Assembly (NCBI RefSeq): GCF_003967515.1
Contig: NZ_BIFQ01000002.1
Coordinates: 2,480,001-2,544,000 of the forward strand
Direction of reading: 5' to 3'
Length of the DNA stretch: 64,000 bases
DNA from: Dictyobacter aurantiacus
GTDB lineage: Bacteria > Chloroflexota > Ktedonobacteria > Ktedonobacterales > Ktedonobacteraceae
In this document: positions 33,760 through 41,364 of the stretch, piece by piece
Layout: each line of letters starts with the position of its first letter
Numbering within the stretch: the first letter of the stretch is position 1
Program-made: the position numbers and the translations under genes
The notes under the pieces: model-generated
Databases searched by the model: none
What the model saw: the letters and a program-made list of their open reading frames with translations, nothing else
What the model was told of the DNA's origin: nothing

Positions 33760-34080
33760 GGGATGGTAGCGACAAACGGCACTCGATGTCGTAAAGCTGC
33801 ATGGCAAGTGATTGAAGGGATAAGGGGCAATCAAGATACCGTTGGCAAACCTGATTAACCAGTGAGCTCCATAGGAGCCAGGACGGCGAAGCCTGAGATG
33901 CACGTCTTCGCCGTTTCCTTTCCCTCCAGAAATGCGTCGGGCTGGATGAGATTGATGACAGCAACCGCGAAAAGATGAGAGCTTGGTGTTGGTCGAAACG
34001 TGGTGATCTGTCGAAGCTGGAGACACGGGAGAAGAATCGAGATGGGTTCAAAGCTGCATTTCTAGTGTAGCCAGCTCTGT
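33760..34080. other. Gene-free stretch
   Basis: About 320 bp between the LLM gene and the decayed NmrA-like gene. No protein-like frame with a ribosome site was found. A small stem (GGCGAAG ... CTTCGCC, about 33881-33910) is present. It may hold the eroded 5' end of the pseudogene. Confidence 0.4.
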
Positions 34081-34418
34081 CGATTACACTGGCTTGGCTC
34101 CGGCTGTTATCGAGGTGCTTAAGTAGAATGTTTTTTGCATCGTCTACCTTTCATCGATGGGAGTGCGTGAGGAACGAGTTCAGCAGGTTGATCCGATCAA
34201 TGAGTTCCATGCGACGATTGACTGGTTGATAGAGCAGTCTGGTATGGCGTCGACTTATTTGCGCGCCATCGGATTTGCCCCTAACACCTTGAACTGGGCC
34301 AGCAAATTTGTTCCGATGGTATAGTACGCTGGCCCTATGGAGAGGTTCCCCGCTCGCTGATTCATGAACGCTAGATCGCGGAGGTAGCGATGCTTAAAGT
34401 TTTGGCAGAGGAGAGTTG
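34081..34418 (+). pseudogene. NmrA-like NAD(P)-binding protein, decayed
   Basis: Translation from 34142 gives VYLSSMGVREERVQQ, ... DWLIEQSGM, TYLRAIGFAPNTLNWASKF, which are typical of NmrA/SDR-a NAD(P)-binding proteins. The frame meets TAG at 34322. It then continues one frame over from 34315 as DGIVRWPYGEVPRSLIHER, hits a TAG at 34372 where Asp is expected, and runs on as IAEVA to a stop near 34416. An upstream stretch carries another in-frame TAG before VYLSS. At least one frameshift and two nonsense changes show a dead gene. Its 5' third is not recognisable. Confidence 0.8.
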
Positions 34419-34427
34419 AGCATCTGT

Positions 34428-35093
34428 TTAATCCCTCTCTGTTGTCTTTTTTTGGATGCGGCGCAAGATAGTCCATTCGGCTAGCACCAGATTGAGCACG
34501 ATGGCCAGCCAGATGCCAGTTCCAAGCGTTTTGTTAAGCACCTCAGTGATATTAATGGGAAGGGAGATCTGTCCGCGTAACAGCTGTACCACGATGCTCA
34601 AAGGGACGATGATGCGGGCGACAACCGCTACCAGGGTAAGCGCATAGTTGCGTACCATCCAGGTGAAATGCTCGTTGATTCGCCGTTGCCGAATGGCGAT
34701 GTACGCTTTAATCGCACTCAGCAGCCAGAGCACGGCCAGCATGAGGAAGGCCGTCTGACGTGTAAAGTCGGCTGTGTAGAGTCCAACGATAATGCTAGCA
34801 GTCCCGCTGAGAAGGACACAACTCAGATAGACGCGTCCAGTGGCGCGATGTAGCGCGATATGCCGCTGACGTATTCCCCTCATAAACTGGAATGGGCCAA
34901 GCACCAGGGCGATGAACGCGAGAAAGATATGTATAACGAGCACAGTATAGTGCAGGGGGAAAGATGGATCTAGCATGACTCGGCTTTGAGCTGGATTGAG
35001 ACGGATATAGGGAGATATCATCGCCAAGCCAATTATGAGGATGATTAGAATCACCATTCCCCGGATTATTTGTTGCCTTAGTTTTAGCATCAT
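34428..35093 (-). CDS. DUF2306 membrane protein
   Basis: About 221 residues starting at ATG 35093 or 35090 (GAAAGG just upstream; further ATGs at 35105 and 35123). Seven hydrophobic segments are present. The DUF2306/YozB-like core has HIFLAFIALVLGPFQF, LHRATGRVYLSCVLLSG and INEHFTWMVRNYALTLVAV (shortened to INEHFTWMVRNYA). Conserved His residues in the LHRxxGR and NEHFxWM motifs may bind haem or metal, but the family is uncharacterised. It is monocistronic, convergent with the pseudogene. Confidence 0.85.
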   Translation of the reverse strand: MMLKLRQQIIRGMVILIILIIGLAMISPYIRLNPAQSRVMLDPSFPLHYTVLVIHIFLAFIALVLGPFQFMRGIRQRHIALHRATGRVYLSCVLLSGTASIIVGLYTADFTRQTAFLMLAVLWLLSAIKAYIAIRQRRINEHFTWMVRNYALTLVAVVARIIVPLSIVVQLLRGQISLPINITEVLNKTLGTGIWLAIVLNLVLAEWTILRRIQKKTTERD

Positions 35094-35216
35094 GCTACCT
35101 TTCATAAAAAGTGAGATCCTCACGATGGATATTTTTTTACAGTCTGAGGATCTCGCTACTATAGCGAAAGCTTTATTCAGGCAACAGTATAGCGATGCAA
35201 GATGACAGATCGGTGA

Positions 35217-35606
35217 CTACTCCTGAAGCAGTTCCACGATGTGGGATGCCTCTTCACCGCCTGCTCTGGCGTGATCGAGCAGTGAGATGCCATGGGGGCC
35301 GCGCAAGTGGCGGGCATTGGGAAATGCCTGGAGGATAGCCTGAACAATTTCTATCCGGCCCAGCATGGCGGCTGCGAAGATATCTATCCTGGCGCCTCTT
35401 TCTAGTAGATAATGGGCGATGTCTTTTCTGCCCATGTGTGAGGCGGCCCCCAGGGCTGTTTCCCAATCACCTCCACCCCAGTCCCAGGCGGCATTGATCA
35501 GCATCGGCTCTTGCTCCAAAAGCGCGGCGACCCGCTCGGCATCGCCATGGGCATTGGCGACAAACTCATTGACCAGGGTTGGATCGAGGGCAGCTTTTCT
35601 CTCCAT
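35217..35606 (-). CDS. Ankyrin-repeat protein
   Basis: A 129-residue protein with about three ankyrin repeats: FVANAHGDAERVAALLEQEP, ALGAASHMGRKDIAHYLLERGARIDIF (in part GRKDIAHYLLERGA) and AAAMLGRIEIVQAILQAFP. The C-terminal SLLDHARAGG is also ankyrin-like. It has no signal or membrane segment. It overlaps the 3' end of the AraC-family gene by 41 bp on the same strand, so the two are translated from one mRNA. It may be a partner or inhibitor of that regulator, or unrelated. An AAGGAGATGATT site precedes the start. Confidence 0.85.
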   Translation of the reverse strand: MERKAALDPTLVNEFVANAHGDAERVAALLEQEPMLINAAWDWGGGDWETALGAASHMGRKDIAHYLLERGARIDIFAAAMLGRIEIVQAILQAFPNARHLRGPHGISLLDHARAGGEEASHIVELLQE

Positions 35607-36579
35607 AAATCATCTCCTTTAGCATGTATGTGGGTTCTATCTGAGGATGAGTATGGCATAGAAAAGAGAGATGCGCTTCTCGAAAATCACTTTTTTTGGT
35701 GCGATACGCTGTTGGGGAGCAGCCAACGCGTTGATGGAAGAGCCAGCTAAATGAACCCATACTCTCGAAGCCAAGGGAGAGGCTGATCTCGGTCACTGTG
35801 AGATCAGTTGTGGTCAGTAGGGTTCGGGCGCGTTCGATGCGCTGCTGAATGAGAAACTGATGTGGCGTTTGTCGAAAGAGATGCCTGAACATGCGCATGA
35901 AATGATTGGGTGAAAGCTCCGCGACCATGGCCATCTCTCGCAGCGTAACAGGTCTTTCCAGATACGCTATGGCATATTCCCTGGCCCGGTAGAGTCGACG
36001 ATATAGTTCTTGACGAGTCGATGCCCGGAGAGCAGAGAGCGTCTCTACCTCTTTATAGACATTGAGATGGACCTGGAGCAGTTGTTGCAGAAGTTCGTGG
36101 AACCGCTCATCAAGCCATGCCTGCTCATAGTTTCCTCTGGAGAGTCGCGCGCGTAGCGAAAGCAGGAGCGGAGACACAAGATCGCCATGCCGATAGGTGC
36201 GTTCGAAAAAGTGGAGCGGAATAATGCGATCCGGCTCTGGACTATCAAGGAGATCGCGGGTGGGCGTGATGAGGCTACGATAGACTTCTTCGGCCAGTCC
36301 AGGCTCAAAAAAGAGGCAGAATGATTCAACGTTTTGCGAAGCCTCAATGGTAATAGCATATGGCTGGTTCTGGTTGACGATCAGGTATGAGGCATCGTTC
36401 ACCGCGTAGTAGCCCTTGCCAAGAGTGTAGAGGGCCCGCCCACCGAAAAAGGTCTTTATGGAAAGCGGCGCTAATCCTTCCCAATAATACTGCTGAGCTC
36501 TCTCATGCAAAATAGAATTGGAACTCACTTCATATATTTGTTTGTTCGCTGATGCGTGCGGATCTTCATTTGAACTCAT
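35566..36579 (-). CDS. AraC-family transcriptional regulator
   Basis: A 337-residue regulator. The N-terminal part (about 1-180) is a cupin-like sensor (LGKGYYAVNDASYLIVNQNQPYAI in part, YYAVNDASYLIVNQNQPY). The C-terminal HTH_18 pair (about 200-300) has AIAYLERPVTLREMAMVAELSPNHFMRMFRHLF (in part MAMVAELSPNHFMRMF) and TEISLSLGFESMGSFSWLFHQRVG (in part LGFESMGSFSWLF). It ends with an extra 35-residue tail that overlaps the ankyrin gene. The likely target is its own operon or the LLM oxidoreductase upstream. Confidence 0.88.
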   Translation of the reverse strand: MSSNEDPHASANKQIYEVSSNSILHERAQQYYWEGLAPLSIKTFFGGRALYTLGKGYYAVNDASYLIVNQNQPYAITIEASQNVESFCLFFEPGLAEEVYRSLITPTRDLLDSPEPDRIIPLHFFERTYRHGDLVSPLLLSLRARLSRGNYEQAWLDERFHELLQQLLQVHLNVYKEVETLSALRASTRQELYRRLYRAREYAIAYLERPVTLREMAMVAELSPNHFMRMFRHLFRQTPHQFLIQQRIERARTLLTTTDLTVTEISLSLGFESMGSFSWLFHQRVGCSPTAYRTKKSDFREAHLSFLCHTHPQIEPTYMLKEMIYGEKSCPRSNPGQ

Positions 36580-36655
36580 CGCGGTGACCTCAATCGTTGA
36601 ATAGTTATTACCAGCTGATTGCTCATGACTGGATTATACAATGGTGCAGGCGAGT

Positions 36656-36682
36656 GCAGTCTCACATCTTGGGTGAGACTGC
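36656..36682 (-). terminator. Hairpin between LLM gene and AraC-family gene
   Basis: GCAGTCTCAC (36656-36665) pairs with its complement (36673-36682) around ATCTTGG. It sits 10 bp past the minus-strand LLM gene stop. The lower-coordinate side has no T-run on the minus strand, so efficiency is uncertain. Confidence 0.55.
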
Positions 36683-36692
36683 GCTAGAGTAA

Positions 36693-37634
36693 CTAGAGGC
36701 TGGCGAGGATCTCTAGAATGGTGTGGTGGCTGCGTGATGGGTCGTGTGGATTGATGGTGGTGGCAATCTCGTCGGCCCCCGCTTCGTGCAGTGCATAGAG
36801 GCGCTGGCGGATCGTGTTCTCATCCCCATATAGGAAGAGTTCGTGGATCAGTTCATCAGTGAGGGTATTGTCGGCATTGAGAGGATAACCCGCCTCCTTG
36901 AAAAGCTGGTGATAGGTGGGGAAGGAAGAGTAGACCGCGAAGGCCGATTGTGCGATCTTGCGCACAATCCCGAAATCTTTTGTCAGCACGATAGGTGCGC
37001 TCACGCTTAGTGGTGGTCGAGGACGGTTGGTCTGGCGTGCCCCCTCCTCCATGGTGGGGATAGCGACGGAGCGCACGTAAGAGGGTGGCGACCAGATCAG
37101 CATTGCCCCATCAGCCATCTCGCCAGCTAGATGAAGCATGTTTCTGCGCAGGGCAGCTACCACAATGGGAGTGCGTGGCGGGGTGACTCCCGCTGGCAAT
37201 TCCGCGTGAACCTGGTAATATTCTCCGTCGAGATCGACGCGTCCCTCCCACAGCATACCGCGCAGCACGGCGATATACTCTCTTGTATGGCTGAGTGGTT
37301 TGCCGAATTTGAGTCCGTAGGTTCCCTCGATCGCGGGTTTGTGGCTGGCACCGATACCCAGGCGGAAGCGGTGCGGAGCGAGCTCACCCATTACCAGCGC
37401 CTGATTGGCGCGGGCCAGCGGATGGGTGGGATAGGTAATGGCGATACCCGTGGCTAGTTCGATTTTGTTCGTCTGGACTGCTGCGGCTGCCACGATACTA
37501 AAGCCATCGGGGCCAACCGGCCAGGATGGCACCCAGGCGCGTGGAATGCCGGCCTCCTCTGCCTCTTTGATCCCCTGCAACACTTTCTGGGTGGTTGGGG
37601 GAAAAATAACTACACTAACTGGAAATGTTGTCAT
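36693..37634 (-). CDS. LLM-class flavin-dependent oxidoreductase
   Basis: A 313-residue luciferase-like monooxygenase, a second member besides the one at 32833 but only distantly similar. Features include EAEEAGIPRAWVPSWPVGPDGFSIVAAAAVQT (in part EAGIPRAWVP), TGIAITYPTHPLARANQALVMGELAPHRFRLGIG (in part ANQALVMGELAPHRFRLGIG), REYIAVLRGML and YEDENTIRQRL-like C-terminal YGDENTIRQRL. The pattern fits F420-dependent subgroups (TIGR03564-like). Substrate unknown. It sits upstream of the AraC gene on the same strand. Confidence 0.86.
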   Translation of the reverse strand: MTTFPVSVVIFPPTTQKVLQGIKEAEEAGIPRAWVPSWPVGPDGFSIVAAAAVQTNKIELATGIAITYPTHPLARANQALVMGELAPHRFRLGIGASHKPAIEGTYGLKFGKPLSHTREYIAVLRGMLWEGRVDLDGEYYQVHAELPAGVTPPRTPIVVAALRRNMLHLAGEMADGAMLIWSPPSYVRSVAIPTMEEGARQTNRPRPPLSVSAPIVLTKDFGIVRKIAQSAFAVYSSFPTYHQLFKEAGYPLNADNTLTDELIHELFLYGDENTIRQRLYALHEAGADEIATTINPHDPSRSHHTILEILASL

Positions 37635-37695
37635 GACCTATGAGCATCCTTTCTCGTTAAATCCTTTATGAGTATATCTTAACATGCATAATAAT

Positions 37696-37767
37696 AATGA
37701 CGAGCAAGGAACAGCAGGGAGACATGCCCAATCGGGCATGTCTCCCTGCTGTTCCTTGCTCGTCATT
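37696..37767. repeat. Perfect 72-bp inverted repeat over an MFS stop codon
   Basis: Two perfect 34-bp arms (37696-37729 and 37734-37767) around loop AATC. The outer part reads AATGACGAGCAAGGAACAGC. The last arm base is also the first base (on the minus strand, the final position) of the MFS stop region at 37767-37769. The hairpin follows the MFS gene on the minus strand and precedes nothing convergent closely, so it acts as a 3'-end structure. Confidence 0.85.
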
Positions 37768-39062
37768 TATCTATCCTGGCGTGGACTTTTCAGCAGAATG
37801 GAGGCGATGGCGACCAGGGCCAGCGAGAGGATGACACCGATGGCGAAGGTGATCTGGGCTGTGATCCAGTGGCCGACCAGGGCCTGGGCCAGCGGCCCAA
37901 GCATGACAGCGGCCGAGATGGCCGAGCCGCGTATGCCCATCAACTGGCCGCGATTCTGCTCATTTGAGACGCCCAGGTAGATGCCGCCTAGCGCGGGACT
38001 TGCCAGGGCGCTACCCAGTCCCGCCAACGCTGATCCCACCAGCAGGAGCGGATAAAGTGGAGCGATGAACATGAAGGCATTGAGGGTGCCGAAGAGTATG
38101 CTACCAGTGATAATCAACAACTTCTTGGGCAAGCTTTCCGAGAGGCGTCCCAGGAAGAGCGGCGAGATGGCCATCGCCAGACCAAAGACACTGATCACCA
38201 GGCCATACTGGGCTGTACTGTAGTGCAATACCTTCTCGAAGAAGAATGGATACTGAGGGAACACAAAAGGATAGGTAAAGATCAGGCCAAAGTCGATCAG
38301 CAGGAAGGGACCCACCAGCCAGATCAGGCCGTAAAAGCTAGCATCCCTGGGTTGTGAGCGTTTTGTGCTGGATTTTATAGTTGGCTGCTTGGTTACCATG
38401 CGTTTCTGGCGGGGTAGCGTCTCCGGCACCAGAAACACTGCCAGCAGGGAAGCCAGCAGCGCGATACCGGCTGATAGAAAGAAGGGACCTGTGAATCCCA
38501 ACACCTGAGCCAGAAAGCCGCCGATGCCTGGCCCCAGCGCGATCCCGGTCGCCTGGGCTGTCGTGATATAGCCGATCCAGCGTCCCTGCTTCTGCAGCGG
38601 AATGGTATCGCCGATCATGGCCATAGAAGCGGGCATCAGACCAGCAATCAACATACCCTCAACGAAGCGAATGAGAATAAAGAAGATCGGGATATTCACC
38701 AGTGCAAGCAGAATATTAGTGACGATAAATCCAGCCAGCGAAATAAAGAGCACCGGCTTGCGACCAACGCGTCCGGACCAGGTTCCCATCGGGGTGCTAA
38801 ACAGGAACATGCCCAGGCCAAAGGCCCCTTCCATCAGAGCCAGGGTTTCGGCTCCCAGTCCCAGGGCCTGTAAACGCTGCGGAAAGATTGGCATAATGAT
38901 CGCGAATCCCGTCATCAGCAAGGTAATGCAGCCGATAAGAAACAATAATGCGCTAGTGATTGCGCGTGGTGTTTTGTCAATTGCCGTTATCATAGAATCA
39001 GCACTGATTACATCTATGTCTGTTGTGCTGATAGCATCCTGATCCATGAGGGTTGTATGCAT
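37767..39062 (-). CDS. MFS drug/metabolite efflux transporter
   Basis: A 431-residue 12-span major facilitator. The N-terminal 35 residues are cytoplasmic and acidic. Motif A in loop 2-3 is GTWSGRVGRKPV, motif C in helix 5 is GIALGPGIGGFLAQ, and a second motif-A-like loop is LGRLSESLPKK. It resembles TetA/MdtG-type proton-driven exporters. A CTTGC...GCAAG operator 40 bp upstream matches the one between DoxX and HxlR, so HxlR may control it. The stop codon is inside the 72-bp palindrome. Confidence 0.88.
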   Translation of the reverse strand: MHTTLMDQDAISTTDIDVISADSMITAIDKTPRAITSALLFLIGCITLLMTGFAIIMPIFPQRLQALGLGAETLALMEGAFGLGMFLFSTPMGTWSGRVGRKPVLFISLAGFIVTNILLALVNIPIFFILIRFVEGMLIAGLMPASMAMIGDTIPLQKQGRWIGYITTAQATGIALGPGIGGFLAQVLGFTGPFFLSAGIALLASLLAVFLVPETLPRQKRMVTKQPTIKSSTKRSQPRDASFYGLIWLVGPFLLIDFGLIFTYPFVFPQYPFFFEKVLHYSTAQYGLVISVFGLAMAISPLFLGRLSESLPKKLLIITGSILFGTLNAFMFIAPLYPLLLVGSALAGLGSALASPALGGIYLGVSNEQNRGQLMGIRGSAISAAVMLGPLAQALVGHWITAQITFAIGVILSLALVAIASILLKSPRQDR

Positions 39063-39101
39063 GGGTACTCAACCTTTCCCTGGTGTTTTGTTCGGTGTTA
39101 T

Positions 39102-39132
39102 AAGATGCTTGCTTGTGTTTCGCAAGTATCTT
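39102..39132 (-). promoter_or_regulatory. Probable HxlR-type operator upstream of the MFS gene
   Basis: AAGATGCTTGC (39102-39112) pairs with GCAAGTATCTT (39122-39132), one central mismatch per arm, spacer 9. The inner CTTGC ... GCAAG matches the perfect 17-bp palindrome at 39702-39718 beside hxlR. It lies 40-70 bp before the MFS start. Confidence 0.5.
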
Positions 39133-39185
39133 TATAAACTCTTCTGTTTGTGTTTAATAAAACCGGAACCGCAATAGTGATAAGG

Positions 39186-39662
39186 TTAGTGTGAAGCCTG
39201 CTGCTTAAAGATGCGGCCAAAGAGCGGGTCGGCAATCAGGGTAGTCCGGCGACCATAGGCGACAGATAGGCAGAGCAAGCCAACGATCAGAGGCATCAGT
39301 GCGGCTAGCGGACCCTGGCCCAGAATCGTATACCCTGTGGCTCCGATCATGATGATTATTAATCCACAGGCAGCCAATGGTGTCAGACCGGGCCGAATGC
39401 GCAGCAGGGCTGGTAGGGTCAGGCTGATCGCCCCGGTTATCTCGGCGCAGCCGATAAAGTGGACAAACAGTACTGGTAGTGGTAAAGGCATCAACGCGTT
39501 TAACTTCTCAATGGGAGTCGTCAATTTCATGATGCCCGCGGACAAAAAGGTAAATGCCAGCGCCAGTTGAACAATCCAGAGCATAGAGGTTATCAGCAGT
39601 TGGCGACGTTTTGAGCTTGCAGCGCTTGCACTTTTCTGTGGGTGGTTTACTACCTGAATCAT
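39186..39662 (-). CDS. DoxX-like membrane protein
   Basis: A 158-residue four-span membrane protein of the DoxX/DoxX_2 type. The N-terminal arm is basic (SAASSKRRQ). Span 1 reads VQLALAFTFLSAGIMKLTTPIE, of which the core FLSAGIMKL is the family mark; AEITGAISLTLPALLRIRPGLTPLAA follows (in part CAEITGAISLTLP). DoxX proteins are often next to HxlR or TetR regulators and link to redox or electrophile stress. It is divergent from the HxlR gene and shares its palindromic operator. Confidence 0.86.
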   Translation of the reverse strand: MIQVVNHPQKSASAASSKRRQLLITSMLWIVQLALAFTFLSAGIMKLTTPIEKLNALMPLPLPVLFVHFIGCAEITGAISLTLPALLRIRPGLTPLAACGLIIIMIGATGYTILGQGPLAALMPLIVGLLCLSVAYGRRTTLIADPLFGRIFKQQASH

Positions 39663-39701
39663 GTGCTTTTTCCCTTTTTTATGCTAAGTCCCCGATTTAT
39701 T

Positions 39702-39718
39702 ACTTGCAATTTGCAAGT
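39702..39718. promoter_or_regulatory. HxlR operator between doxX and hxlR
   Basis: A perfect 17-bp palindrome, ACTTGCAA-T-TTGCAAGT, lies in the divergent region, 40 bp from the DoxX start and 115 bp from the HxlR start. A third CAAGT half-site is present at about 39744. Such sites are typical of MarR/HxlR-like dimers. Confidence 0.65.
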
Positions 39719-39832
39719 GTAGATGCTATATTATTCTTGTCAGCAAGTGGAAAACCGGAAGTTTTTGGGGAAGATTTTTTACCGCATTTTTACAAAGCAC
39801 TGCTGCTCCTCAGCACTAGAGTGGAACAAAAG

Positions 39833-40291
39833 ATGAAGCACAAACGCCAGAGACGTTCAGATTGTCCGATTAACTACGCTTTAGAGGCCATTGGCGACCC
39901 GTGGTCTCTCCTGATCATTCGTGATATTGTCTACTTTGGGAAGAAAACCTATGGAGAGTTTCTGGCTTCTGATGAGAAGATCGCCACTAACATTCTCGCC
40001 GATCGTCTTGCCTTGCTAGAACAAAAGGGGATCCTTGAAAAAAGGCCATCTGACTTCGACAAACGCAAAGAGACGTTCAGCTTGACCGAAAAAGGGCTCG
40101 ACCTGATCCCTATTCTGGCAGAAATGGCCAACTGGAGCGCCGCCCACGATCCGCAAACCGGCGCTCCGCCCGCCTGGATCGCGCTCATGAACTCCGACAA
40201 AGAGAGGATGCTTCGTCTGATGCGTCAGACGGTACAGGATGGCCGTGCCATCTTCGCTGGTCCCCATAGCCTGATTAGTGAACTTCTCTAA
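39833..40291 (+). CDS. HxlR-family winged-helix regulator
   Basis: About 152 residues. The HxlR core reads CPINYALEAIGDPWSLLIIRDIVYFGKKTYGEFL (in part INYALEAIGDPWSLLIIRD), ILADRLALLEQKGIL and KRKETFSLTEKGLDLIPIL (in part FSLTEKGLDLIPIL). A single Cys in the N-terminal CPI motif is the family's common redox- or aldehyde-sensing site. Starts at ATG 39833 or GTG 39821 are both possible, and a longer open frame reaches 39611. Probably controls DoxX and the MFS gene through CTTGC-GCAAG palindromes. Confidence 0.88.
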   Translation: MKHKRQRRSDCPINYALEAIGDPWSLLIIRDIVYFGKKTYGEFLASDEKIATNILADRLALLEQKGILEKRPSDFDKRKETFSLTEKGLDLIPILAEMANWSAAHDPQTGAPPAWIALMNSDKERMLRLMRQTVQDGRAIFAGPHSLISELL

Positions 40292-40361
40292 GGTTACCAA
40301 GAGCAAAAGCCCTGTGGAGCGTACGCTCCACAGGGCTTTTGCTCTTGGTAACCTTAGAGAA
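40284..40361. repeat. Perfect 78-bp palindrome between convergent genes
   Basis: Every position from 40284 to 40322 pairs with 40361 to 40323, 39 bp per arm and no loop bases (centre GCGTACGC). It covers the hxlR stop codon (40289-40291) and ends about 60 bp before the sugar-permease stop. It can act as a terminator in both directions. A perfect arm this long could extrude as a cruciform and is unusual for a chromosome. Confidence 0.9.
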
Positions 40362-40423
40362 AAGAGATTTGGGAGCGACAGCGCCCCCAGGCTGACCAGT
40401 CATCAAGTAGCTGGTGCAACCAG

Positions 40424-41317
40424 CTACTTGATACTTCCTACGGTAGCTCCTTTGATGAAGAAGTTCTGGCTAAACAGGAAGAGGATGATCAGTGGCAGCA
40501 CCGTCAGTAGGGAGGCCGCCATCAGCAGGTTGAACTGGATGTCGTGGGTTGAGCGGAACACCTGCAGGCCGATTGACAGCGTGCGCTTCATATCGTCCTG
40601 TAGATAGATCAGGGGTCCCATAAAGTCATTCCAGGCGCCGATACCAGAGAAAAGGGCCACGACCGCCAGCGCCGGGCGCGACAGCGGAAGGATGACGCTC
40701 CACATAATCTGCAGTTCGGTGGCTCCATCCATACGCGATGCCTCGATCAGTTCCTTGGGAATCTGCAGCAGGAACTGGCGCAGCATAAAGATAAAGAAGG
40801 CACCGGCAAAGAAGTGGGGCACCACCAGCGGCAGAATCGTGTTGATCCAGTGCAGGCGCGCGAACAGATCGAACTGCGGCACAATCGCGATCGGGAATGG
40901 GATGAACATCGTTGCTAGCACGATATAGAAGACCTTATCGCGTCCTGGCCACTCAATGCAGGCGAAGCCATAGGCCACCACCAGGTTTGCCAGCACCGAG
41001 CCAATGATTGTCAGGACTGTAATCAGCAAGGTATTGCCGAAGTAGACACCAAAGGGGATCGTACTGACTGCCGCCGCGAAATTTTCAAAGTGCAGTGACG
41101 TCGGGAAAAAGCTGGGTGGAAACTGCGATAGATCGGTCGTCGACTTAAGCGCAGTGCTCAGCATCCAATAAAACGGCACAATGTAGATCAGACACATAAT
41201 GATCAGGAATACGCGCGGTCCGGCCGTCTTCATCACACGCTGTGTGGCGGCACGCCGACGATAGCGCGTCATCTCATTTGCCTCTGTATCTTTTTTGTCT
41301 ATAACCTGTGTACTCAT
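40424..41317 (-). CDS. Carbohydrate ABC transporter permease (MalG/AraQ-like)
   Basis: A 297-residue binding-protein-dependent permease with six spans. The N-terminal cytoplasmic arm is RYRRRAATQRVM. The EAA loop is IPKELIEASRMDGATELQIMWSVILPLSRPALA (in part EASRMDGATELQIMWSVILP). It pairs with the next permease and the binding protein 42412-43773. No ATPase gene is in the operon, so it must use a shared MsiK-type ATPase, as in many Gram-positive sugar importers. Last gene of the operon, followed by the 78-bp palindrome. Confidence 0.92.
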   Translation of the reverse strand: MSTQVIDKKDTEANEMTRYRRRAATQRVMKTAGPRVFLIIMCLIYIVPFYWMLSTALKSTTDLSQFPPSFFPTSLHFENFAAAVSTIPFGVYFGNTLLITVLTIIGSVLANLVVAYGFACIEWPGRDKVFYIVLATMFIPFPIAIVPQFDLFARLHWINTILPLVVPHFFAGAFFIFMLRQFLLQIPKELIEASRMDGATELQIMWSVILPLSRPALAVVALFSGIGAWNDFMGPLIYLQDDMKRTLSIGLQVFRSTHDIQFNLLMAASLLTVLPLIILFLFSQNFFIKGATVGSIK

Positions 41318-41364
41318 CGCTATATCCTCCCGGTGATAAAGTTGTTTTTCATACTATCTCGCAC

